This document shows, in pieces, positions 25,415 to 34,337 of a stretch of 64,000 nucleotides of DNA. The notes under the pieces are model-generated. The model did no database searches, had not been told where the DNA came from, and saw nothing but the letters and a program-made list of their open reading frames with translations. The translations under genes were made by a program, and so were the position numbers. This DNA comes from Microbacterium memoriense (lineage in GTDB: Bacteria; Actinomycetota; Actinomycetes; Actinomycetales; Microbacteriaceae): positions 186,001-250,000 of the forward strand of contig NZ_JAODOR010000010.1 of NCBI RefSeq assembly GCF_025398275.1, given 5' to 3'. Numbering within the stretch: position 1 is the first letter of the stretch; each line of letters starts with the position of its first letter.

Positions 25415-25882
25415 ATGAGTACGACGACCTCCGACGCCGCCGGACCCCGCGACCGCAACGATCACGACACGCGCTTCTTCGGCCAACCGTGGGCGCTCGC
25501 GCACATCTTCGGCGTCGAGATGTGGGAGCGCTTCAGCTTCTACGGCATGCAGGGCATCCTGCTCATCTACATGTACTACTCCGTCGCCCGCGGAGGCCTC
25601 GGGATCGACGAGGCGTGGCGACCGGCATCGTCGGCGCGTACGGCGGCGCCGTGTACCTCTCGACGATCTTGGGCGCCTGGATCGCCGACCGGGTCCTCGG
25701 CTCCCAGCGTGTTCCTCTCGGTCGCGCTCGGCACGGCCATCGCCGGGTCCCTCGCGAAGCTGTACGACCCGGCCGACCAGGTGCCCTACTTCTCCACGAT
25801 CGGCGCGGTCGCGATCGCGATGGGCATCGCGCTGCTGCTGGCGGTCAAGCCGGTCCTGGCTCTCATGCGCGGCGTGCGCTGA
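25415..25882 (+). pseudogene. Decayed POT-family oligopeptide:H+ symporter
   Basis: The first 67 codons encode the conserved start of POT transporters (FFGQPWALAHIFGVEMWERFSFYG, then MQGILLIYMYYSV). A one-base loss near 25614 shifts the frame; the next segment, TGIVGAYGGAVYLSTILGAWIADRV, continues in a second frame. Most of the protein (about 300 residues) is then missing, and the reading returns at VFLSVALGTAIAGSLAKLY with the family C-terminus. Intact members are near 500 residues. The coding trace is unmistakable but no functional transporter can be made. Confidence 0.9.
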
Positions 25883-25999
25883 GCATCTCGTAGGCCACAT
25901 CGGCCCACGCGTCAACCCCATCGGCATCCCGTGACCGGGCACGTAACGTGAAGTCCAGATGGTCGGTGTCCACGCTGACCGGAACGAAAGGGGTTCCCC

Positions 26000-26170
26000 A
26001 TGGGATTCGACGACAAGATCAAGAACACGGCGGAAGACCTCGGCGGCAAGGCCAAGGAAGCGGCTGGCAAGGTCTCGGGTAACGAGCGCCTCGAAGCCGA
26101 GGGTCAGACCGACCAGGCCAAGGCCGACCTGAAGAAGGCCGGCGAGAACGTCAAGGACGCGTTCAAGTAA
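26000..26170 (+). CDS. CsbD family stress protein
   Basis: This 56-residue protein reads MGFDDKIKNTAEDLGGKAK, then EAAGKVSGNERLEAEGQ and ends with GENVKDAFK. It is the CsbD family: short, charged, helical and induced by general stress in Bacillus. It is too short to stand out by length alone, but the family match is clear. The start has a GAAAGGGG ribosome site, and a strong hairpin follows the stop. Confidence 0.93.
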   Translation: MGFDDKIKNTAEDLGGKAKEAAGKVSGNERLEAEGQTDQAKADLKKAGENVKDAFK

Positions 26171-26181
26171 GCCCCCGCTGC

Positions 26182-26210
26182 GATGCCCCCGCCGACTCGG
26201 CGGGGGCATC
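26182..26210 (+). terminator. Terminator-like hairpin after csbD
   Basis: GATGCCCCCGCCGA pairs with the following CGGCGGGGGCATC, a 12-13 base GC-rich stem with a tiny loop, 12 bases after the CsbD stop. No long T-run follows, as is usual for actinobacterial terminators. Confidence 0.75.
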
Positions 26211-26309
26211 GTGCTGTCGCGACGCGGACGAGCCGACGAGCAGCATCCACACGTGGCTTCACCGCGCGCGCGAATAGGGGACGGCGGCGCGACACGGCAG
26301 AATCGAGTC

Positions 26310-27191
26310 ATGTCTCCGGTCCACACGCCGCACCTTCTTCCCGCCCACGCCTGTCTCATCGTGCAAGGCAAGGACACCCCCGGGATCGTCGCGGCCGTGT
26401 CGGCGATGATCACGCGCATCGGCGGCAACATCGTCGCTTTCGATCAGTACTCCGACGATGCCCGCGGCGGTGCCTACTTCCAGCGGGTCGTGTTCCACCG
26501 CCCGAATTTCGCCGCAGACCGGCCGCAGATCGAGCAAGAAGTGGCTCGGACGCTCGCCGATTTCGAACTCGCGTGGGAGCTCACCGACCAGTCGGTCCCG
26601 AAGCGCATGGCGATCCTCGCGAGCAAACAGGACCACTGCCTCCTCGACCTGCTCTGGCGCCACCGCCGCGGCGACCTGCCCGTCACGATCCCGATGGTCG
26701 TCTCCAATCACACGACGACTGCGGAGGATGTCCGTAGTTTCGGCGTGCCGTTCTTCCACGTGCCCTCGGTGACCGGGCCCGATAAGGCGGCATCCGAAGC
26801 CGAGATCCTGAAGCTGCTCGTGGGGAACGTCGACTTCGTCGTCCTGGCCCGCTACATGCAAATCCTGTCCGGCGACTTCCTGTCCCAGCTGGGCGTGCCG
26901 GTCATCAACATCCACCACTCATTCCTGCCCGCCTTCATCGGCGCGGAGCCGTACAAGAAGGCCAAGGAGCGTGGCGTCAAGCTCATCGGCGCGACGTCCC
27001 ACTACGTGACCGACGACCTCGACGAGGGACCGATCATCGAGCAGGACACCGTCCGCGTCACGCACGCCGAATCGGCGACGGAGCTCGCCCGCCGCGGCGC
27101 AGATGTGGAACGCCAGGTTCTGTCGCGCGCCGTCCTGTGGCACGCGCAAGACCGCGTGCTCCGCGACGGCAACCACACGATCGTGTTTTGA
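26310..27191 (+). CDS. purU: Formyltetrahydrofolate deformylase (PurU)
   Basis: The 293-residue protein has an N-terminal ACT domain (LIVQGKDTPGIVAAVSAMITR) and a C-terminal formyltransferase-fold domain with VVLARYMQILSG, VINIHHSFLPAFIGAEPY and the catalytic stretch LIGATSHYVTDDLDEGPII. PurU hydrolyses 10-formyl-THF to formate and THF, balancing one-carbon pools. The ATG at 26310 fits the family start. It faces the beta-lactamase-fold gene tail to tail, with a repeat between them. Confidence 0.95.
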   Translation: MSPVHTPHLLPAHACLIVQGKDTPGIVAAVSAMITRIGGNIVAFDQYSDDARGGAYFQRVVFHRPNFAADRPQIEQEVARTLADFELAWELTDQSVPKRMAILASKQDHCLLDLLWRHRRGDLPVTIPMVVSNHTTTAEDVRSFGVPFFHVPSVTGPDKAASEAEILKLLVGNVDFVVLARYMQILSGDFLSQLGVPVINIHHSFLPAFIGAEPYKKAKERGVKLIGATSHYVTDDLDEGPIIEQDTVRVTHAESATELARRGADVERQVLSRAVLWHAQDRVLRDGNHTIVF

Positions 27192-27193
27192 CC

Positions 27194-27290
27194 CCATGTC
27201 CCACTTTCGGTTGTTTCTGAGCGTCAGAAGCAACCAGAAGTGGGACATGCTGTGCCGCAAGTGGGACACAAGGTGCGCACAGTGGGACGC
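27194..27290. repeat. Single diverged copy of the family B repeat
   Basis: The segment starts CCATGTCCCACTTTCGG and contains CCAGAAGTGGGACAT, CGCAAGTGGGACAC and AGTGGGACG. It follows the plan of the 103-base units at 14741-15043, sharing TGTCCCACTT near the start and repeated GTGGGACA words later, with a changed middle. It fills the gap between the convergent purU and serine-hydrolase genes. Confidence 0.8.
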
Positions 27291-27293
27291 GGG

Positions 27294-28286
27294 TTAGTAC
27301 ACGTACTCCATGAGGTCGAGGCCCAGCGTGTGGAACGCCTCGTTCGCCCGCAGGCGGTGTGCGATCGACAGATCGTCGAAGCACACGATCAGCGCGTAGG
27401 AGAGGCCGCCGCGCGGTCCGGCGATCACGCCCGCCTCCGCACGGATGCCGTCGGCGCGCCCGGTCTTGTTCACGAACAGCAGGCCGTGTCGATCGTCTTC
27501 ATGGGCGAACGGATCCATCGCCGTCGCCGATCCGACGAGAGCGAGGTCCTGCGTGAGGTTCAGCCACTCACCGACCTGCGCACTGACGGCCGGGGAGACG
27601 ACCTGCGCGTTGACGATCGCGGCGAACAGCGCCGCGAGCTCGCCGGCCGACGCCAGCGCGACCTGCGGGGCGTCATCGGGTCCGCGCACGTCACGGAATC
27701 GGTCGAGCAGGGCGGTCTTGGTCAGACCGATCGACTCGACGCGGGCGCGCACGGCATCCAGGCCCACGCGGGCAAGCAGCGCGTTGGCGGCCGAGGCGTC
27801 CGAGGCGGCCGCCGTGAGGACGGCAAGGTCGCACACCGGCAGTGCGGGCGCCTTGAGGTGCTGCCAGAGACCGGCGACCCCGACGGGATCGACCGAGGCG
27901 CGCTCCAGAATCTCCAGCGGATCGAGCGTACGCGCCTCGATCTGAGCCGCGACCTCGATCAACAGCGGCACGATGCCCAGGCCCGCGACCGGAAGGGTCA
28001 GATGATCGTCGCCGACGAGGATGCCGTCGCCGCTGTCGAGGTCCGAGACACGCACCGACACGTGTGCCCCCGCGGTCGAGAGCACGTCGAGCGCCTTCAG
28101 CGTGCCGAGAAAAGACGGCTGGCGCAGCGCGCGCCGTGCGGTCCCGGGCGGCGGCGTGCGACGGGAACGCAGCTCGCGCTGACTGTCCGCCGCCTCCCCG
28201 GCGCGCGCGGCCGCGCGCTCGCCCGCGCGCGAACCCGGCACCGGGTCGTGCGCTCCGGCGCGACGCGAACTCGGCCGCTCGCTCAC
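27294..28286 (-). CDS. Beta-lactamase-fold protein lacking the SxxK nucleophile
   Basis: The 330-residue protein has a disordered, arginine-rich N-terminal region of about 60 residues and then a class A beta-lactamase/DD-peptidase fold. The SDN-like motif reads SDASAANALL and KTG is kept (NKTGRADGIRAEAG). At the position of SxxK the sequence is LPVAGLGIVPLLIEV, so the serine and lysine are gone. It is thus probably not a lactamase and may be a binding or scaffold relative. The GTG at 28286 overlaps the M13 peptidase stop (GTGA), so the two are coupled. Confidence 0.82.
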   Translation of the reverse strand: MSERPSSRRAGAHDPVPGSRAGERAAARAGEAADSQRELRSRRTPPPGTARRALRQPSFLGTLKALDVLSTAGAHVSVRVSDLDSGDGILVGDDHLTLPVAGLGIVPLLIEVAAQIEARTLDPLEILERASVDPVGVAGLWQHLKAPALPVCDLAVLTAAASDASAANALLARVGLDAVRARVESIGLTKTALLDRFRDVRGPDDAPQVALASAGELAALFAAIVNAQVVSPAVSAQVGEWLNLTQDLALVGSATAMDPFAHEDDRHGLLFVNKTGRADGIRAEAGVIAGPRGGLSYALIVCFDDLSIAHRLRANEAFHTLGLDLMEYVY

Positions 28287-30256
28287 CAGATCGTGACGCG
28301 TGCCTCGGGTGCGAGCCACAGCTCATCACCCTCGGCGACCTCGAACGCCGCGTAGAACTCATCGACGTTGCGGACGATCTGGTTGCACCGGAACTCGTTC
28401 GGCGAGTGCGGGTCGATCGTCAACAGACGGATGGTTTCCGCATCCCGACCCTTCTGCTGCCAGATCTGCGCCCAGCTGAGCAGCAGGCGCTGGATGCCGG
28501 TGAACCCGTCGATGACGGGACCGTCGCCGGCGCCTTCCCCGAGGTGGAGCCGGTAGGCCTTCAGGGCGATGCCGAGGCCACCCAGGTCGCCGATGTTCTC
28601 ACCGATCGTGAGAGCACCGTTGACGGTGTGCTCGGCGGCGAGACCCTGCGGGACGAGCGCGTTGTACTGCGCGATGAGGGCGCTGGTGCGCTCTTCGAAG
28701 GCTGTGCGATCCTCGTCGGTCCACCAGTCGTTGAGCGCTCCCGTGCCGTCGAAGGCACTGCCCTGGTCGTCGAAGCCGTGCCCGATCTCGTGACCGATCA
28801 CCGCGCCGATGCCACCGTAATTGGCCGCGGCATCGCGATCCATGTCGAAGAACGGATACTGCAGGATCGCGGCGGGGAAGACGATCTCGTTCATCAACGG
28901 GTTGTAGTACGCGTTGACGGTCTGCGGCGTCATGTACCACTCGTCGCGGTCGATCGGTGCTCCGAGCTTGGCGAGCTGCCGGTCGTGCTCCCACGCGTTC
29001 GTGCGGCGGACGTTGCCGATCAGATCGTCCCCGTCGACCTCGAGAGCGCTGTAATCCTTCCACTTGACCGGGAAGCCGACCTTCGGCGTGAAGGCCGCAA
29101 GCTTTTCGAGCGCCCGCTCACGCGTCGCGGGAGTCATCCACTCGAGTTCGGAGATCGACTGCCGGTACGCCTCGATGAGGTTCGCGACGAGCTCGTCCAT
29201 CTCTTCCTTCGCGCGCGGCGGGAAGTGACGTTCGACGTAGACCTTCCCGACCGCTTCGCCGAGGGCCGCTTCGACGAAGCTCACACCCCGCTTCCAGCGC
29301 TCGCGGTTGACGGGAACGCCCGTGAGCTCGGTGCCGTAGAACGCGAAGTTCGTCGCCACGAACTCGTCGGACAGGAACGCCGCCGACGCACGGATGACGT
29401 GCAGACGCAGCCACGCCTTCCAATCCTCGAGCCGCTCCTCGGTCAGGAGCGTACCGAGGCCTTCCAGGTAGCTCGGCTGGTTCACATTGATCTCGGTGAA
29501 CCCGTCACGGTGCTCTCCGGCGACGGCGTCGAGCCATCCGTCCAGATCCACGCCGACGCGCGCCTGCACGTCGTCCCAGGTCATCAGGTTGTAGGTCGCG
29601 ACGGCATCCCGGCTGCGGACGTTGTCCCAGTGGTGTCCGGCGATTTCCGTCTCGAGCGCGAGCACCCGATCGGCCTGGGCCCCGGCATCCGCGACATCGG
29701 CAAGGCTCAGCATCGTCGTGACGTACTCGCGGAACGCGGTCCGCGTCGCCGTGAAGTTCTCGAGGCGGTAGTAGCTCTCGTCCGGCAGCGACAGACCGCT
29801 CTGGACGAAGAAGACGACGTAGCGCTGCGGGTTGCCGGGGTCGGGCTCGATGTAGGTGCCGACGATGCCGCCGACGCCCTCGCGTTCGAGTTCGCCGGCG
29901 ACGCGGAGGAACTCCGGGAGGGAGCCGATCGCCTCGACGCGCTCCAGTTGCGGCAGGATCGGGGCGGCGCCGAGCGCGTCGATGCGGTCGGTGTCCATGA
30001 AGCTCGCGAACAGGTCGCCGATTTTGCGGGTCTCGGTGCCCGGCTCGGCATCCGTCGATTCTTCGATGATGACGCGGACGTCTTTCTCCGCCTGCTCCGC
30101 GATCAGATGGAACGAGCCCCAGCGGGCCTTGTCGTCGGGGATCTCGGTGCGCTCGATCCACGTGCCGTTGACGTGGCGGAACAGGTCATCCTGCGGACGG
30201 ATGTCAGTGCTCAGTTCGGACAGCTCGATACCCGATCTGGGGGTGGTCTCGGTCAT
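28283..30256 (-). CDS. M13 (neprilysin-like) zinc metallopeptidase
   Basis: This 657-residue peptidase has no signal peptide, so it is probably cytoplasmic. The zinc site HEIGH starts near residue 489 (GHEIGHGFDDQGSAFDG), and the third ligand lies in GENIGDLGGL about 60 residues later. N-terminal M13 elements include RPQDDLFRHVNGTW and the NAYYNPLMNEIVFPA substrate-binding segment. M13 enzymes cleave short peptides. The ATG at 30256 is chosen from the family start; the open frame runs 24 codons further upstream. Confidence 0.95.
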   Translation of the reverse strand: MTETTPRSGIELSELSTDIRPQDDLFRHVNGTWIERTEIPDDKARWGSFHLIAEQAEKDVRVIIEESTDAEPGTETRKIGDLFASFMDTDRIDALGAAPILPQLERVEAIGSLPEFLRVAGELEREGVGGIVGTYIEPDPGNPQRYVVFFVQSGLSLPDESYYRLENFTATRTAFREYVTTMLSLADVADAGAQADRVLALETEIAGHHWDNVRSRDAVATYNLMTWDDVQARVGVDLDGWLDAVAGEHRDGFTEINVNQPSYLEGLGTLLTEERLEDWKAWLRLHVIRASAAFLSDEFVATNFAFYGTELTGVPVNRERWKRGVSFVEAALGEAVGKVYVERHFPPRAKEEMDELVANLIEAYRQSISELEWMTPATRERALEKLAAFTPKVGFPVKWKDYSALEVDGDDLIGNVRRTNAWEHDRQLAKLGAPIDRDEWYMTPQTVNAYYNPLMNEIVFPAAILQYPFFDMDRDAAANYGGIGAVIGHEIGHGFDDQGSAFDGTGALNDWWTDEDRTAFEERTSALIAQYNALVPQGLAAEHTVNGALTIGENIGDLGGLGIALKAYRLHLGEGAGDGPVIDGFTGIQRLLLSWAQIWQQKGRDAETIRLLTIDPHSPNEFRCNQIVRNVDEFYAAFEVAEGDELWLAPEARVTIW

Positions 30257-30300
30257 GCCGTCCAGGATACGCGCCGTGACTGCGGTGTATGCCGGGGACC

Positions 30301-32106
30301 TCAGCGCGGCACGTCGGTGGTCGCGCACTGCGCGTTCGCAGGCTCCCCCGCGAACCGCGCGCGCGTCCAGGTGATCGCGTCGGCGACCATCGGCGAATAG
30401 GTCTCCATCACTTCGGCGTGCTCATAGAGCGCATAGCGGCGGTAGTCGATGCGTTGCCCGCGCGCACAGACATCCTCGACGTAGGCGTCCTGCGTCGCCT
30501 GCGGCACGATCGAGTCGCTTCCGCCTTGTCCGAGGAACAGCGGCGGTCCGATCCACGCGGGCGCGATGTTCTCCCGCAGGTGTGTGCCCAAGGGGCCATA
30601 CGACGGGTCGGTCGAGAAGAGTTCGGGGTCGATGGCCGTCCCGACGACGGCGACGACCGACAGCGCGATCGCGGGATCGGTCAGGCACCGCTCCGCCATC
30701 GCGCGGAGCACCGGCTGCAGCCCCGGCCGGATGTAGCGCGCATACGTGATGTCGGGGTACACCTCATCGAAAGCTGCGAACGCGTACGAGGCGAAGATGA
30801 GTCCGCCGGTGACGTTGGACACGTTGTCGACGAGCGCGGGAGGGTCAGCGGCGGGTGCGAAGGCCGCGACGCCGCGCACCCAGACGTCGGGGGCGTACTC
30901 GCGGGCCAGCGCGCCGGTCCACAGGGCCGCGCCGCCGCCCTGGGAGTGCCCCCAGACGACAGTGCTCGCGCTCAGGTTCGCCTCCTGGATCTCGCGCGCA
31001 GCGCGCACGGCATCCAACGAGGCGACCGCACTCGACTCGCCGAACAGATACGTGTGCGGCCCCTCCGTCCCGAGACCGATGTAGTCGGTCGCCACGATCG
31101 CCCAGCCCTCGGCGATGACCTTCTTGACGACGTACATTCCGCCTGCCCAGAACGGTCGCTCCTGCAGCGAGGGCGCACAGTGCTGCGCGAATCCGGTCGT
31201 TCCGTGGTTCCAGTCGATCACCGGCCAGCGCTCCCCGGGCTCGCCGCCGTCCGGAACGACGACCAACCCACTCGCGACGCGGATCTCTCCGTCCTGGCCC
31301 GTGGTCGTGTAGAGGATGCGCCAGCCGACCGCCCCCGTCGGAACTTCCCGGGTGAACGGCTCGAAGCGCACCAGCTTGCCCGGCTGATCGGGGATCGTGC
31401 GCGGGGCAGCATAGAACTCGTCGACGACGGTCGAGCCTTCCCGCAGCGGTGCCGTTCCCACCACCGCCACCACCGCGACGGCGACCGACAGGAGCGCGAC
31501 GGTGGTTCGTCCCCATCGCCGTCGCGGAGCGGTCTTCGACGGCGGGCGGTGCTCATCGCGCCGTCGGCGCAGCGCCGACCACAGATCGACGATTCCTCGC
31601 ATGATCAGCGACGCGCCGAAGACGACCGCGACGACGAGCAGCGTGATGTCGGGCCACGCGAGCGCGAGTACCCCGAAGATGATTCCCGTCGCGCCGAAGG
31701 CGGCATCCGCGATCCGATCGTCCCAGCCGCGCCCCTTCAGGAAAGCCGAGCCGAGGCCGGCCGCGCCGTTGACGAGCAGCAGGATGCCGGCGATGACCGC
31801 GACGGCGCGGACCGTGAGACCCGGCCACGCGAGAACGAACACGCCGAGCGCGATCCACCCGATCGAGAGCGCGCCACGCCAGCGGCGTTCACCCTCATCC
31901 ACCCGGCCGGTGGCTTCGAGGACGCCGGTGAGCACCATGCCTCCGCCGAGGAGGAGGGCGAGGATGTCGAGCGCGGTCGTCGGGCGGAGGACGATGACCG
32001 CGCCGAGCACGATCGATGCGAGCGAGAGCACGATCCGCACCCACGCGGGCATGCGTGCCAGCAGCCTCCCCAACGGGAGTCTGCTGAGGATCCCGGTGTC
32101 CGCCAC
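30301..32106 (-). CDS. Fusion of DUF308 membrane domain with a secretory-lipase-type alpha/beta hydrolase
   Basis: The 601-residue protein has an N-terminal DUF308 (HdeD-like) block of about six membrane helices (residues 20-180), a basic linker, and one more membrane helix near 205-220. An alpha/beta hydrolase domain then follows with the lipase elbow WGHSQGGG (Ser388) and the secretory lipase pattern (VIDWNHGTTGFAQHCAPS, VATDYIGLGTEGPH). The hydrolase would lie outside the membrane if the last helix is an anchor. The GTG at 32106 is the only start in range. Confidence 0.85.
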   Translation of the reverse strand: MADTGILSRLPLGRLLARMPAWVRIVLSLASIVLGAVIVLRPTTALDILALLLGGGMVLTGVLEATGRVDEGERRWRGALSIGWIALGVFVLAWPGLTVRAVAVIAGILLLVNGAAGLGSAFLKGRGWDDRIADAAFGATGIIFGVLALAWPDITLLVVAVVFGASLIMRGIVDLWSALRRRRDEHRPPSKTAPRRRWGRTTVALLSVAVAVVAVVGTAPLREGSTVVDEFYAAPRTIPDQPGKLVRFEPFTREVPTGAVGWRILYTTTGQDGEIRVASGLVVVPDGGEPGERWPVIDWNHGTTGFAQHCAPSLQERPFWAGGMYVVKKVIAEGWAIVATDYIGLGTEGPHTYLFGESSAVASLDAVRAAREIQEANLSASTVVWGHSQGGGAALWTGALAREYAPDVWVRGVAAFAPAADPPALVDNVSNVTGGLIFASYAFAAFDEVYPDITYARYIRPGLQPVLRAMAERCLTDPAIALSVVAVVGTAIDPELFSTDPSYGPLGTHLRENIAPAWIGPPLFLGQGGSDSIVPQATQDAYVEDVCARGQRIDYRRYALYEHAEVMETYSPMVADAITWTRARFAGEPANAQCATTDVPR

Positions 32107-32161
32107 GCCTCCAGGCTACTTTCCGCCGGGGACGCTCCGGTGCGCCTCTAGGCTCGGGGAT

Positions 32162-33481
32162 ATGGCCGCACCCACGCTCAATCGCGAGATTCTGCGGCTG
32201 GCGGTTCCCGCCCTCGGTGCGCTCGTCGCCGAACCGTTGTTCCTGATCGTCGATGCCGCCCTCGTCGGGCACCTCGGGATCGTTCCACTCGCCGGCCTCG
32301 GCATCGCGTCGGCGGTGCTCCAGACCATCGTCGGACTGATGGTCTTCCTCGCGTACTCCACGACACCCGCCGTCGCGCGCAGGTTCGGCGCCGGCGACCC
32401 TACCCGCGCCGTCAGTGCCGGCATCGACGGACTCTGGCTCGCCCTCGGCCTCGGCGCGATCCTGGCGATCGCGGGGTCGCTGACCACACCGTGGCTCGTC
32501 GCACTGTTCGGCGCTCCGGCCGACGTCGCCGAGCAAGCCGAGATCTACCTGGGCCTATCGATGTGGGGGCTCCCGGCCATGCTCGTGGTGTTCGCCGCCA
32601 CCGGACTCCTCCGCGGAATGCAAGACACCGTGACGCCGCTGTGGATCGCCGGCATCGGCTTCACCCTGAACGCGCTGTTGAACTGGGTCTTCATCTACGG
32701 TCTCGGGTGGGGGATCGCGGGTTCCGCCGCCGGCACCGTCGTCGCACAATGGTCGATGGTCGGAGCGTACGCGTTCGTTGTCGGACGTCTCGCGCGGCGG
32801 CACGCGGCATCCCTTCGCCCGAAACGGGAGGGTGTCAGCGGATCGGCGCGTTCGGGCGGCTGGCTGTTCCTGCGGACCGTGTCCCTCCGCGTGGCGCTGC
32901 TGGCGACCGTCGGCGTCGCCACGGCGCTCGGCACCGAGGAGCTCGCCGGCTGGCAGATCGCGTTCACGATCTTCGCGACCGCCGCGTTCGCGCTCGATGC
33001 GCTCGCGATCGCGGCGCAGGCCCTGATCGGCAAGGGCCTCGGCGCAGGGGATGAGCCCTTCGTCCGACGCGTGCTGGGACGCACGCTCGCGTGGGGTGCC
33101 TGGTTCGGGGTCGCCGTCGGCGGCCTGATCGCGGCGCTCTCCGGCGTCATCGGGATCGTCTTCACGGGCGATCCAGCGATTGCCGCGGTCGTCCAGCCGG
33201 CGCTGCTCGTGCTCGCGGTCGCGCAGCCGGTGTGCGGCATCGTGTTCGTCCTCGACGGCGTGCTCATCGGGGCGGGCGACACGCGCTACCTGGCGATCGC
33301 CGGGGGCCTGAACCTCCTGCCCTATGTCCCGGCGCTCCTCGCGCTGTGGCTCGTGCATCCCACGGGAGCGGCCGGGCTCACGTGGCTCGCGGTCTGCTTC
33401 TTCGGCGTCTACATGCTCGCCCGACTGGGCACGCTCGCCTGGCGTGTGCGCGGTGCGCACTGGCTCACCGCCGGCGCGTGA
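32162..33481 (+). CDS. MATE family efflux transporter
   Basis: The 439-residue protein has about 12 membrane helices in two similar halves and MATE-family features: a first helix with REILRLAVPALGALVAEPLFLIVDAALVGHLG and the repeated pattern around VQPALLVLAVAQPVCGIVFVLDGVLIGAGDTRYLA. It is the DinF-like branch common in actinobacteria. The family exports drugs or metabolites driven by Na+ or H+. The ATG at 32162 fits the homologous start. Confidence 0.92.
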   Translation: MAAPTLNREILRLAVPALGALVAEPLFLIVDAALVGHLGIVPLAGLGIASAVLQTIVGLMVFLAYSTTPAVARRFGAGDPTRAVSAGIDGLWLALGLGAILAIAGSLTTPWLVALFGAPADVAEQAEIYLGLSMWGLPAMLVVFAATGLLRGMQDTVTPLWIAGIGFTLNALLNWVFIYGLGWGIAGSAAGTVVAQWSMVGAYAFVVGRLARRHAASLRPKREGVSGSARSGGWLFLRTVSLRVALLATVGVATALGTEELAGWQIAFTIFATAAFALDALAIAAQALIGKGLGAGDEPFVRRVLGRTLAWGAWFGVAVGGLIAALSGVIGIVFTGDPAIAAVVQPALLVLAVAQPVCGIVFVLDGVLIGAGDTRYLAIAGGLNLLPYVPALLALWLVHPTGAAGLTWLAVCFFGVYMLARLGTLAWRVRGAHWLTAGA

Positions 33482-33535
33482 CCCCGCGCCGCGTCCCCGC
33501 GCGACGGTGGGACCGAGCATGCCCGGGTTCGCGGC

Positions 33536-34204
33536 TCAGGCGTAGCGGCGGCACCAGTCGTACATGACGACGGCGGCGGCCGCGCTGGCATTGATCGAGC
33601 GCGTCGAACCGTACTGGGTGATCTCGATCACGCCGTCCGCCGCCGCGATCGCCTCGGCCGAGAGTCCCGGGCCCTCCTGCCCGAACAGCAACACGCAGCG
33701 TTCTGGGAGATCGGCGCGATCGACCGGCACCGAGCCGTCGACATTGTCGATCGCCAGGATCGGGATGCCTTCGGCCACGGCCCACTGTTGGAATGCGGCG
33801 ACATCCTCGTGGTGACGGACGTGCTGGTAACGGTCGGTGACCATCGCTCCGCGGCGGTTCCACCGGCGCTTGCCGATGATGTGCACCTCCGCTGCGGCGA
33901 AGGCGTTGGCGCTGCGGACGATCGAGCCGATGTTCATGTCGTGTTGCCAGTTCTCGATCGCAACATGGAACGGATGCCGCCGCTCGTCGAGATCGGCCAC
34001 GATCGCCGCCATGGTCCAGTACCGGTACTTGTCGACGACATTGCGGCGGTCGCCCTGCGCGAGCAGGTCAGGATCGAAGCGCGGATCTTCGGGCCAGGCC
34101 TCCGGGCCACCCGGCCACGGCCCCACCCCGACCGCGAGCTCGGGCTCCCGCTCCCGCGCGGGCTCCCGCTCGGGGCTCTCATCCGGGGTGACGGGCTGAC
34201 GCAT
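33536..34204 (-). CDS. TrmH/SpoU family RNA 2'-O-methyltransferase
   Basis: The 222-residue protein has the SPOUT knot motifs in order: MNIGSIVRSANAFAAAEVHIIG (motif 1), CVLLFGQEGPGLSAEAI (motif 2) and YGSTRSINASAAAAVVMYDW (motif 3). An acidic, proline-rich N-terminal extension of about 45 residues precedes the domain. It would 2'-O-methylate a tRNA or rRNA position with S-adenosylmethionine. The target cannot be told from sequence. Confidence 0.92.
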   Translation of the reverse strand: MRQPVTPDESPEREPAREREPELAVGVGPWPGGPEAWPEDPRFDPDLLAQGDRRNVVDKYRYWTMAAIVADLDERRHPFHVAIENWQHDMNIGSIVRSANAFAAAEVHIIGKRRWNRRGAMVTDRYQHVRHHEDVAAFQQWAVAEGIPILAIDNVDGSVPVDRADLPERCVLLFGQEGPGLSAEAIAAADGVIEITQYGSTRSINASAAAAVVMYDWCRRYA

Positions 34205-34231
34205 TGGTCCAGGCTAGTGCGGCCGCCGTTG

Positions 34232-34321
34232 CGTATTCAGTCTGCGCAACGCACGGCGGCCCGCGGAGGCCCACGAATCCGCGCGTGGGTGAGCAGATCC
34301 CCCCCACGGAGACTGAAGACG
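34232..34321. repeat. Inverted repeat, family A (copy 2)
   Basis: Arms CGTATTCAGTCT (34232-34243) and AGACTGAAGACG (34310-34321) differ at one position from perfect pairing. They match the arms of the copy at 130-223, and CGAATCCGC lies in both loops (reversed in copy 1). It lies between the divergent trmH-like and mntH genes, close to the mntH promoter. Confidence 0.72.
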
Positions 34322-34337
34322 GAACGCGACGATGCGA

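Noticed and set aside
27294..28286. Functional beta-lactamase resistance gene
   Set aside because: The SxxK serine and lysine are absent, so acylation of a lactam is not expected.
28064..30400. A 778-codon plus-strand frame opposite the M13 peptidase
   Set aside because: It is the shadow of a long GC-rich gene; the minus-strand peptidase has HEIGH and full family features.
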